Shown here: positions 51,924 through 59,505 of the stretch, in pieces | Numbering within the stretch: the stretch's first letter is position 1 | Layout: the number at the start of each line of letters is the position of its first letter | Source of the DNA: DASRQK01 sp964401685 | Lineage (GTDB): Bacteria > Bacteroidota > Bacteroidia > Sphingobacteriales > Sphingobacteriaceae | Assembly (NCBI GenBank): GCA_964401685.1 | Contig: CAYNZH010000008.1 | Location: 7,346 to 71,345, forward strand | Length of the DNA: 64,000 nt | Direction of reading: 5' to 3' | Made by a program: the position numbers and the translations under genes | Notes under the pieces: generated by a model | Database searches by the model: none | Told to the model about the DNA's origin: nothing | The model's input: the letters and a program-made list of their open reading frames with translations, nothing else

Positions 51924-52633
51924 TCGCACTGTCCGTCCGTCGTGCAAGAAGGCCCTTTTTGTACTTCTAAAGCTGGCGCAGGCTGCGCAGCCAACCACTC
52001 TCCGTATGACTTTTCCAATACCTCCAGAAAAGCCGCTACAGGTTGAGCGCCGGATACGGCATATTTGTCGTTCAATACAAAGAACGGAACCCCTTGTACA
52101 CCAATGTTTCTCGCTTCCTGAATATCCATTTGCACGTCATAGCTCAGCGCATCCGAATCCAACATCGCCTCAATATCATCCGCCTTTAATCCAACCTCTA
52201 CACCCAGTTCCATCAAGAGGTTTTTATCTCCAACATGCTTGCCTTCAGCAAAATGAGCTTGAAACAGTCGCTCCTTCATTGCATCGGCCTTGCCTGCTTT
52301 TCCCGCGAGGTGGATCAGGCGATGAGCATCTTTCGTATTGGTGATTACTGATTTTTGCAAATCGACCTTTAAGCCTGCATTGCTTGCCATCTGCACCACG
52401 TTACCCAACATTTCCTTACTTTGGCTGGCAGGAATGCCTTTTTTTTCTTGAAAATAGGTTTGCGTATCCATCGCATCCGCGCCCAAGGTGGGATCCAATT
52501 GATAACTTTTCCAAGTGATCTGTACATTGTTGCGAGGGCCAAATTGCGCAAGTGCAGCTTCCAAGTGATGCTTTCCGATATAGCAGAACGGACACATAAT
52601 GTCCGACCAAATTTTAATTTCCATTTTTTTCAT
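51920..52633 (-). CDS. DsbA family oxidoreductase, FrnE-like
   Basis: A 237-residue cytoplasmic DsbA-fold protein of the FrnE/2-hydroxychromene-2-carboxylate isomerase group. The active site is IMCPFCYIGKHHLEAAL (CPFC), the helical insert is typical, and the cis-Pro loop is GVQGVPFFVLNDKYAVSGAQ. It has no signal peptide. A C-terminal Cys pair (CTTDGQC) may be an extra redox site. The Met at 52633 is supported by a TATCTTTG element 6 bases upstream. Confidence 0.92.
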   Translation of the reverse strand: MKKMEIKIWSDIMCPFCYIGKHHLEAALAQFGPRNNVQITWKSYQLDPTLGADAMDTQTYFQEKKGIPASQSKEMLGNVVQMASNAGLKVDLQKSVITNTKDAHRLIHLAGKAGKADAMKERLFQAHFAEGKHVGDKNLLMELGVEVGLKADDIEAMLDSDALSYDVQMDIQEARNIGVQGVPFFVLNDKYAVSGAQPVAAFLEVLEKSYGEWLAAQPAPALEVQKGPSCTTDGQCD

Positions 52634-52639
52634 GTCTAT

Positions 52640-52647
52640 CAAAGATA
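52640..52647 (-). promoter_or_regulatory. -7 element predicting a leaderless FrnE-like mRNA
   Basis: TATCTTTG on the minus strand with 6 bases to the ATG at 52633. Confidence 0.5.
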
Positions 52648-52694
52648 CGGAAAAAGTCTCAATTTTCCCATTTGCAATTGAAACGTGAGTTCCT

Positions 52695-52702
52695 TAAGTT
52701 TG
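52695..52702 (+). promoter_or_regulatory. Bacteroidota -7 element for the LutA-like gene
   Basis: TAAGTTTG, 17 bases before the ATG, predicting a leader of about 11-14 bases. Confidence 0.4.
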
Positions 52703-52719
52703 CCAAATAGACAAGGCTT

Positions 52720-53448
52720 ATGACGGTTGGACTTTTTATTCCCTGCATTATGGATCAGCTGTTTCCCCAGACAGCATTCAACGTGGTGAAGGTTTTGGAG
52801 CGGGCAGGGTGTGAGGTGCGTTATAATCCCGAGCAAACCTGTTGCGGGCAAATTGCCTTCAATTCCGGCCATTGGGACGACGCAAAGTTCCTAGGCGATA
52901 AGTTTCTGTATAATTATCCGGAGGAAATACCCATTGTTTCGCCCTCAGCATCTTGTATTTCCATGGTCAGGAAATCCTATGACGACCTGTTTACCAATAC
53001 CAAAAACCACAATCGCTGCCGTTCTGTTCAATCAAATTGCTATGAACTAAGTGATTTTTTGGTCAATGTCCTGAAAAAAGATTATTTTGGGGCGGAAATG
53101 GAAATCAAAGCCGTATACCACGATGCCTGCGGCGCATTGCACGGATGTGGAATCAAAAGTGAGCCACGACAGTTGTTGAGCCAGGTGGGTGGATTTCAAT
53201 TATTGGAAAGTTCCGATTCTGAGGTATGTTGCGGATTTGGGGGCTCGTTTGCCCACAAATTTGGAGATATATCTTCGGCAATGGCGGAGCAAAAGGTAGA
53301 AAACGCACTGGAGAAGGGTGCAGAAGCAATAATTTCGACTGACAGCTCTTGCTTGTTGCATTTACAAACGTATATTGACAAGAAAAAGTTACCCCTGAAA
53401 ACGCTGCATCTCGCTGATGTTATTTCGCACGGGTGGCCAAATATTTAA
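52720..53448 (+). CDS. LutA/LldE-like iron-sulphur oxidoreductase subunit
   Basis: A 242-residue protein with two CCG domains: ...YNPEQTCCGQIAFNSGHW near residue 40 and YHDACGALHGCGIKSEPRQLL then SEVCCGFGGSFAHKFGDIS near 160-190. This matches LutA (YkgE/LldE), a subunit of the lactate oxidase complex. lutB and lutC are not next to it; the next gene is a thiolase. Hence it may have another electron-transfer partner. Confidence 0.88.
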   Translation: MTVGLFIPCIMDQLFPQTAFNVVKVLERAGCEVRYNPEQTCCGQIAFNSGHWDDAKFLGDKFLYNYPEEIPIVSPSASCISMVRKSYDDLFTNTKNHNRCRSVQSNCYELSDFLVNVLKKDYFGAEMEIKAVYHDACGALHGCGIKSEPRQLLSQVGGFQLLESSDSEVCCGFGGSFAHKFGDISSAMAEQKVENALEKGAEAIISTDSSCLLHLQTYIDKKKLPLKTLHLADVISHGWPNI

Positions 53449-53458
53449 AAATAGAATC

Positions 53459-54634
53459 ATGGAAGAAGTTTATATTATAGCTGCCGTGCGTACGCCCATA
53501 GGCAGTTTTGGTGGGAAATTAGCCGCCTTGTCAGCACCCCAATTGGGTGGATTTGCAATCAAGGAAGCTGTAAAACGTGCCGGCTTGCAGGCAGATCAGA
53601 TCGAAGAAATATATTTTGGAAACGTGCTTTCAGCAGGACTGGGTCAAGCACCAGCGACCCAAGCGGCAAAGCTGGGTGGCCTACCGGATATTCCGTCCAC
53701 GACCGTCAATAAGGTATGCGCATCTGGAACAAAAGCGATCATGCTTGCAGCTCAGAGTATTGCCCTAGGTCAGCGAGACATCGTCGTTGCAGGTGGGATG
53801 GAAAGCATGAGCAACGTCCCGTATTATATAGACAAGGCCCGCAGTGGCTATAAACTGGGGCACGGGCAGCTGACCGACGGGCTGGTCAAAGACGGTCTCT
53901 GGGATGTCTACAATGACTTTCACATGGGGTCTGCAGCAGAACTTTGCGCGGTTGAATACAAGATCAGTCGGGAAGAGCAAGACGAATTTGCCATCAACTC
54001 CTATAAGCGTTCCCAGGCCGCACAGGCCGCAGGCAAGTTTTCCTCAGAGATCGTGCCTGTGGAAATAGTCGGTCGCAGGGGGGATGTCGAGATCGTGACG
54101 GAGGACGAAGAAATGAACGCTGTCAATTTTGATAAAATTCCGAGCCTCAGGCCTGTTTTCAAAAAGGAAGGAACAGTGACCGCAGCCAATGCCTCGACAC
54201 TCAACGATGGTGCAGCTGCGGTAATACTCATTAGTAAGCGCAAACTAGATGAACTAGGTCTGAAACCTCTTGCCAAGATCCGGGGATATGGCGACGCGCA
54301 GCAAGCACCAGAATGGTTTACTACGGCGCCTGCGCAAGCGATTCCTGCGGCCCTGCAGCATGCTGGTCTGAGTGCTGCGGACGTCGACTATTATGAAATC
54401 AACGAGGCATTCTCGGTGGTTGCACTGGTTAACGAACGTTCGTTAACCTTGGATTCGGACAAGGTTAATGTCAATGGAGGTGCCGTTTCACTCGGCCACC
54501 CGCTGGGTGCCTCAGGCGCACGCATCGTCGTTACTCTGCTTTCCGTGCTGGAACAAAATCAAGGTAGGATAGGTGTGGCAGGTATCTGCAACGGCGGCGG
54601 CGGCGCCAGCGCACTGGTTATAGAGCGCTTGTAA
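53459..54634 (+). CDS. Acetyl-CoA C-acetyltransferase (thiolase)
   Basis: A 391-residue thiolase, condensing two acetyl-CoA or cleaving 3-ketoacyl-CoA. The nucleophile is Cys87 in NKVCASGTKAIMLAAQ, His is in NEAFSVVAL-type context and the second Cys is in GICNGGGGASALVIE. GGAVSLGHPLGASGARI precedes it. Start MEEVYIIAAVRTPIGSFGG. It lies 10 bases after the LutA-like gene, so they may form an operon. Confidence 0.93.
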   Translation: MEEVYIIAAVRTPIGSFGGKLAALSAPQLGGFAIKEAVKRAGLQADQIEEIYFGNVLSAGLGQAPATQAAKLGGLPDIPSTTVNKVCASGTKAIMLAAQSIALGQRDIVVAGGMESMSNVPYYIDKARSGYKLGHGQLTDGLVKDGLWDVYNDFHMGSAAELCAVEYKISREEQDEFAINSYKRSQAAQAAGKFSSEIVPVEIVGRRGDVEIVTEDEEMNAVNFDKIPSLRPVFKKEGTVTAANASTLNDGAAAVILISKRKLDELGLKPLAKIRGYGDAQQAPEWFTTAPAQAIPAALQHAGLSAADVDYYEINEAFSVVALVNERSLTLDSDKVNVNGGAVSLGHPLGASGARIVVTLLSVLEQNQGRIGVAGICNGGGGASALVIERL

Positions 54635-54649
54635 GCATTAGGTTTTAAG

Positions 54650-55492
54650 ATGAAACGACCGTGGATCAGACACATTGCCCCGCGAAAACTACTTTTGCTC
54701 GGACTTCTTGGCTGCATGCTCAGTCTGCCCACTTATGCGCAGCATCCAGCGCTGAAAGCCACCGAGGAGAAGCTTCGCCAGCTCGGATTCGCGATATACA
54801 ATGAACAGGAGGAAGCCCAACGCTTACAGGCAAACTTCGATTTCGTCAGAGAACTAGTCACAGGATTGCAACAGCCTTATTCCTTTGATTTTGCTTTCGA
54901 TTCCCTGAACATGATATCCATACAGGACTCACCTGATCAAAAATTTAGAATATTCTCCTGGCATGTGCCACTCTCGGACGGTTCGTACCTGTATTACGGG
55001 GCAATTCAATTGAATACATCCGATGGCCAGCTCCGGCTGATCCCACTCTTGGATAAGACCTTCGAATTCGAAAATCCAGCTGCCGAAATCACCACCGGCG
55101 ATGAGTGGTATGGTGCTCAGTACGAGGATATCATCGTTCTCGATTCCCAATATTTATTGCTAGGATGGAAAGGACACACGCCCGAAATTAGCCAGAAAGT
55201 AATAGAGGTTCTCCGCTTTGAAGACCAGTCCGCTATTTTGGGCAATCAGATTTTCCAGAGTCCGGAAACCGTCACTCAAGCTCGGGTCATTTACCGGTTC
55301 TCCAGCCAGCTTTCGATGTACATGGCGCACGATCCACGCGCAAATCGCATCGTCGTAGATCATTTGGTACCCTCAGACCCAAGGCATGAGGGAAATTATG
55401 CTTTCTACGGTCCCGATCTAAGCTTTGATGCCTGGCAAATCGAAGGCAACCGACTTCGCAAAATAGAACATATTCAGGTAAACGAACAATAG
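54650..55492 (+). CDS. Secreted hypothetical protein
   Basis: A 280-residue exported protein with signal peptide (LLLLGLLGCMLSLPTYAQ) and no recognised domain. The mature part is beta-rich with many aromatic residues (FRIFSWHVPLSDGSYLYYGAI, SDPRHEGNYAFYGPDLSFDA), with a helical N-terminal stretch (EEKLRQLGFAIYNEQEEAQRL). It lies 15 bases after the thiolase but its function is not suggested by it. Confidence 0.72.
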   Translation: MKRPWIRHIAPRKLLLLGLLGCMLSLPTYAQHPALKATEEKLRQLGFAIYNEQEEAQRLQANFDFVRELVTGLQQPYSFDFAFDSLNMISIQDSPDQKFRIFSWHVPLSDGSYLYYGAIQLNTSDGQLRLIPLLDKTFEFENPAAEITTGDEWYGAQYEDIIVLDSQYLLLGWKGHTPEISQKVIEVLRFEDQSAILGNQIFQSPETVTQARVIYRFSSQLSMYMAHDPRANRIVVDHLVPSDPRHEGNYAFYGPDLSFDAWQIEGNRLRKIEHIQVNEQ

Positions 55493-55502
55493 ATTATTTT
55501 TC

Positions 55503-55510
55503 TATATTTG
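55503..55510 (+). promoter_or_regulatory. Bacteroidota -7 element for the POT transporter
   Basis: TATATTTG, predicting a leader of about 45 bases before the ATG at 55563. Confidence 0.45.
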
Positions 55511-55562
55511 TGCATTGTCTTCAGGATAACATATTAAAAAGAAAACCAAAACTTTAAATTTT

Positions 55563-57158
55563 ATGGATAAAAATCAGGAACAACAGATGGTCGACCACTT
55601 GAATCGCAAGGGGGTAGATACTTCAACTGTGTTTCAGCATCCAACAGGATTGTTTGTCTTGTTTTTTACAGAGATGTGGGAGCGATTCAGTTATTACGGC
55701 ATGCGGGCGTTGCTTACCTTGTTTTTGGTAAGTAGTCTAGCTTCCGGAGGTTGGGAATGGACACGTGCGGACGCAATGGAATTGTACGGCTGGTACACGG
55801 CACTTGTGTATCTGACTCCTTTGCTCGGCGGCTGGATCGCGGATCGTCTGACGGGTTACAGAAAGGCCGTGCTATGGGGGGCAATCATCATGACTCTGGG
55901 CCACGCGTCGATGGCCCTGGAAGTGTTCCAAGCCAATTTCTTTTTCATCGGACTGGGTATGATGATTTTGGGTAATGGCCTTTTTAAACCAAACATTTCG
56001 TCGATGGTCGGACAGCTTTATCCTGATAATAGCACGAAAAAAGACGCAGCCTATACTATTTTTTATATGGGTATCAATGCCGGAGCATTTCTGGGAATGC
56101 TACTCTGTGGCTACATAGGGGAGAAAGTTGGTTGGCATTATGGGTTTGGCCTTGCCGGGATTTTTATGCTTTTCGGCGCCTTGCAGTTTTACTTCGGACG
56201 CCGGATTTTTGGTATCATTGGGTCCACGCCCAAAGAGGTTGCTGCTGCAAAAGCCGCAAGCCTGTCCAAGGGTGAAGACGGTTATGTCGATGAAGTGATT
56301 CCTAAAAATGTCGAAAGAGATAGGCTGATCGTGATCGGTATTCTGATGGTGTTTACCATCTTCTTTTGGCTATCATTTGAGCAGGCGGGGGGCTCGATGA
56401 GCATTTTTGCCCTCGATTATACCCAAAGGGTGCTCTCAGGAGGAGCTGCGACAACCTTTAAATGGGTCGATGCGATATTGACTATATTTCCGTTGATCAT
56501 CATCACTTACGTGCTTTCTTCGCTGGCAAAGAAAATCTATGGTAAATATCCTAAGACGATTATATTCACGGCGATCAGTTTCGTGATTATTTGGTTCCTA
56601 GGAATATGGAAAGTTTATCGCGAGTTTAATGTCACCGAAACCGAGGTGGCGGCATCCTGGTTTCAGATTATGAACTCCTTCTTTATCATCACTTTTGCTG
56701 CTTCTTTCAGCCGAATGTGGGAGAAGGTGTGGAATCCATCCGGTCCGGTCAAATTTGCAATGGGCTTGGTGCTGGTCGGCGTGGGCTTCGCGGCACTGTC
56801 TTATGGTGCATCGTCCATTCCTCAGGGTGCGCAGACCGCTGCAGTAAGTATGGTTTGGCTGATTCTAGCCTATTTCTTCCATACCATGGGCGAATTATGT
56901 CTGTCACCTGTGGGTCTTTCTTATGTGAGTAAACTGTCTCCCAAGAGATTGGTCGGTCTGATCTTTGGTTGCTGGTTTCTCTGCTCTGCCATTGCAAATC
57001 TTTTAGCTGGGACCATGGGAAGTCTGATTGACACTATTTCCAACACCTACTCGATTTCGTTCTTTTTCGGAATATTTGCGGTCATCCCGGCGACTTTTGG
57101 GCTGATCTTGCTGTTGATTACCCCGTGGCTGAAGAAAATGATGCACGGGATTCACTAA
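55563..57158 (+). CDS. POT family proton-coupled peptide transporter
   Basis: A 531-residue inner-membrane MFS carrier importing di- and tripeptides with protons. EMWERFSYYGMRALLTLFLV is the conserved ExxERFxYYG motif of helix 1, IFYMGINAGAFLGMLLCGYIG helix 4-5, and about 12-14 helices follow with a C-terminal SPVGLSYVSKLSPKRLVG. It has its own promoter and is followed by the GT2 gene 7 bases later. Confidence 0.94.
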   Translation: MDKNQEQQMVDHLNRKGVDTSTVFQHPTGLFVLFFTEMWERFSYYGMRALLTLFLVSSLASGGWEWTRADAMELYGWYTALVYLTPLLGGWIADRLTGYRKAVLWGAIIMTLGHASMALEVFQANFFFIGLGMMILGNGLFKPNISSMVGQLYPDNSTKKDAAYTIFYMGINAGAFLGMLLCGYIGEKVGWHYGFGLAGIFMLFGALQFYFGRRIFGIIGSTPKEVAAAKAASLSKGEDGYVDEVIPKNVERDRLIVIGILMVFTIFFWLSFEQAGGSMSIFALDYTQRVLSGGAATTFKWVDAILTIFPLIIITYVLSSLAKKIYGKYPKTIIFTAISFVIIWFLGIWKVYREFNVTETEVAASWFQIMNSFFIITFAASFSRMWEKVWNPSGPVKFAMGLVLVGVGFAALSYGASSIPQGAQTAAVSMVWLILAYFFHTMGELCLSPVGLSYVSKLSPKRLVGLIFGCWFLCSAIANLLAGTMGSLIDTISNTYSISFFFGIFAVIPATFGLILLLITPWLKKMMHGIH

Positions 57159-57165
57159 GAATGAA

Positions 57166-57894
57166 ATGATAGCAGAGAACTTGGTCATCATACCTACTTA
57201 TAATGAAAAGGAAAACATAGAGGGGATTATACAGAAAGTCTTTTCGCTTGGAATTCCTTTTCATATATTGATTGTTGATGACAGTTCACCGGACGGGACG
57301 GGCGAAATTGTGAGAAGTATGCAGATTTCCCATCCCGACCGGCTTTTTTTAGAGGTTCGCAAGGGTAAACTTGGCCTGGGAACTGCGTATATCCATGGTT
57401 TCAAGTGGGCTCTCGACCGTGGCTATCAGTATGTTTTTGAAATGGACGCCGATTTCAGCCACAATCCTGAGGACTTGCCCCGACTGAGGGAGGCCTGCGT
57501 CAATGGAGCAGATATGGCCATAGGATCACGCTATGTCAACGGAGTTAATGTGGTGAACTGGCCTATGGGAAGGGTGTTGCTGAGTTATTTTGCATCCATG
57601 TACGTACGCTTCATCATGGGGATTTCGATTCGGGATGCAACGGCTGGGTTTGTTTGCTTCCGGAGATCGGTTCTGCAGAAAATTCCCCTTGACAAGATCC
57701 GCTTCGTGGGGTATGCTTTTCAGATTGAGATGAAGTTTAAGGCGATCAAATACGGCTTTGATGTCCGGGAGGTCCCGATTATATTTACAGACCGTACCCA
57801 TGGACAGTCCAAAATGAGCCCGCGAATATTTCGGGAAGCATTTTTGGGTGTAATCCAGTTAAAGATCGAGAGTTGGTTTAATAAGTACAGATAA
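57166..57894 (+). CDS. Polyprenol-phosphate mannosyltransferase-like GT2
   Basis: A 242-residue family 2 glycosyltransferase of the dolichol-phosphate mannose synthase (DPM1) type, transferring sugar from a nucleotide donor to polyprenol phosphate. Motifs are IIPTYNEKENIEGI, ILIVDDSSPDGTGEI, MDADFSHNPEDLPRL (DxD) and DRTHGQSKMSPRIFREA. No C-terminal membrane helices, as in soluble DPM1. It lies 7 bases after the POT gene and 3 before ruvB. Confidence 0.92.
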   Translation: MIAENLVIIPTYNEKENIEGIIQKVFSLGIPFHILIVDDSSPDGTGEIVRSMQISHPDRLFLEVRKGKLGLGTAYIHGFKWALDRGYQYVFEMDADFSHNPEDLPRLREACVNGADMAIGSRYVNGVNVVNWPMGRVLLSYFASMYVRFIMGISIRDATAGFVCFRRSVLQKIPLDKIRFVGYAFQIEMKFKAIKYGFDVREVPIIFTDRTHGQSKMSPRIFREAFLGVIQLKIESWFNKYR

Positions 57895-57897
57895 GGT

Positions 57898-58920
57898 ATG
57901 AATGAATTTTTGGATCCCAATCCTGAGCATTTAAGCCCGGCGGAGAAGGAATTTGAGCGTGTACTGCGACCCCAGACTTTTGATGATTTTACGGGGCAAG
58001 AAAAGGTATTGTCCAATCTTCAGGTTTTCGTGCAGGCCGCCAAGCAGCGCAAGGAGGCACTGGATCACGTCCTTCTCCATGGGCCTCCGGGTCTGGGGAA
58101 AACGACGTTGTCGACGATAATTGCCAACGAGATGGGCGTTGGGATCAAAATCACCTCCGGGCCGGTTCTCGACAAACCCGGCGATCTGGCGGGGCTTTTG
58201 ACCAATCTCGATGAAGGCGACATACTTTTTATCGATGAGATCCATCGCCTGAGTCCGCTGGTCGAAGAATACCTCTATTCTGCGATGGAGGATTTTCGTA
58301 TAGATATTATGCTGGAGTCGGGGCCAAATGCGCGCTCTGTGCAGATTTCGCTCAGTCCGTTTACCTTGATCGGGGCGACGACACGCTCGGGTCTCCTGAC
58401 GGCACCTCTGCGCGCCAGATTCGGTATCAACGCTCGACTACACTATTACGATGCTAAACTCCTCACTACAATTGTACTGAGGTCAGCGAGCCTTCTGAAA
58501 ACACCAATCAGTGACGAGGGCGCTTATGAAATTGCGCGCAGAAGTCGCGGAACTCCGCGTATTGCCAACGCTTTGCTGAGGCGGACTCGCGATTTTGCCC
58601 AGATAAAAGGAGATGGCACTATCGATCCTGCGATCGCCAAGTACGCGCTCAATGCACTCAATGTGGACGAGAACGGTTTGGACGAAATGGACAACCGTAT
58701 CCTAAGTACGATTGTGGAAAAATTCCGAGGCGGCCCTGTGGGACTAAAAACCATAGCGACTGCCGTCGGCGAAGACGAAGGAACGATTGAGGAGGTATAC
58801 GAGCCATTTTTGATTCAGGAAGGCTATATCATGCGAACTGCTCGAGGGCGGGAATGCACGGCGCTGGCCTACCAGCATCTGGGAAAAACCTTTACGCCCA
58901 AGGATCAAAGCCTCTTTTGA
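57898..58920 (+). CDS. ruvB: Holliday junction DNA helicase RuvB
   Basis: AAA+ motor driving branch migration with RuvA. 340 residues with LLHGPPGLGKTTLSTIIANE (Walker A), GDILFIDEIHRLSP (Walker B), LIGATTRSGLLTAPLRARFG (sensor 1 and arginine finger) and the C-terminal winged helix. ruvA and ruvC are not in the window. The start is 3 bases after the GT2 stop; the end overlaps the convergent HEAT-like gene by 16 bases. Confidence 0.97.
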   Translation: MNEFLDPNPEHLSPAEKEFERVLRPQTFDDFTGQEKVLSNLQVFVQAAKQRKEALDHVLLHGPPGLGKTTLSTIIANEMGVGIKITSGPVLDKPGDLAGLLTNLDEGDILFIDEIHRLSPLVEEYLYSAMEDFRIDIMLESGPNARSVQISLSPFTLIGATTRSGLLTAPLRARFGINARLHYYDAKLLTTIVLRSASLLKTPISDEGAYEIARRSRGTPRIANALLRRTRDFAQIKGDGTIDPAIAKYALNALNVDENGLDEMDNRILSTIVEKFRGGPVGLKTIATAVGEDEGTIEEVYEPFLIQEGYIMRTARGRECTALAYQHLGKTFTPKDQSLF

Positions 58921-59492
58921 GCTTGATTTAGTTCTTTCAGGACTTTTTTGCCTCGACTCTGCATCGCAGCCGTCCCATCCCGGAGCAGAAATGCGATCTG
59001 CTGCCTCAGCTCATCTTCGACCCAATCAAATTCCCCACGAAGCATTGCCAGCACCTCAAGACAGTTAACTCGGACGGCCACAGGCATCTGCTCGTCTATA
59101 AGCCATTCAAAGCAACTATCCACCAAGAACTCCTTCTCCATCCTGAACCAAAGCTTCTGCAGGTCATCGGGTGCTTTTTTCCCCGCACAATAGATGACAA
59201 CGTTGGTAAAATGCCTCAAACATGACTGGTTTTTCTGCTTTTTCAGGACGTCAAAAAAAGCATGGAAGAGCGGTAGAAACTGGAGGGGGTAGGTACGGGC
59301 GAAGGTCTCAATGATCCAACTGGCGCGAAATCCGATCTCCTTTGTCGGATGCAAGGTCAGCATCAGTATGCGGTGCGCATCACTTTCTTCATTTTGGTGC
59401 ACCGCGAGCGGCTCTTCTGCTATTTTTAATGCAAAATCCGCTACTCTGACCTTGGTCAAAGTAGCGGATAAGGTTTTTTCCCAATCTTGCAT
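58905..59492 (-). CDS. HEAT/ARM-like helical repeat protein
   Basis: A 195-residue all-helical protein with armadillo/HEAT-like pairs (GFRASWIIETFARTYPLQFLP, SCLRHFTNVVIYCAGKKAP, VAVRVNCLEVLAMLRGEFDW). Similar Bacteroidota proteins are sometimes mislabelled adenylosuccinate lyase; no lyase motif is seen here. It is probably a protein-protein scaffold. The Met at 59492 (MQDWEKTLSA) gives the first helix. It lies 13 bases after the S9 peptidase stop. Confidence 0.72.
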   Translation of the reverse strand: MQDWEKTLSATLTKVRVADFALKIAEEPLAVHQNEESDAHRILMLTLHPTKEIGFRASWIIETFARTYPLQFLPLFHAFFDVLKKQKNQSCLRHFTNVVIYCAGKKAPDDLQKLWFRMEKEFLVDSCFEWLIDEQMPVAVRVNCLEVLAMLRGEFDWVEDELRQQIAFLLRDGTAAMQSRGKKVLKELNQAQKRL

Positions 59493-59505
59493 GCGCAGCA
59501 AAATT

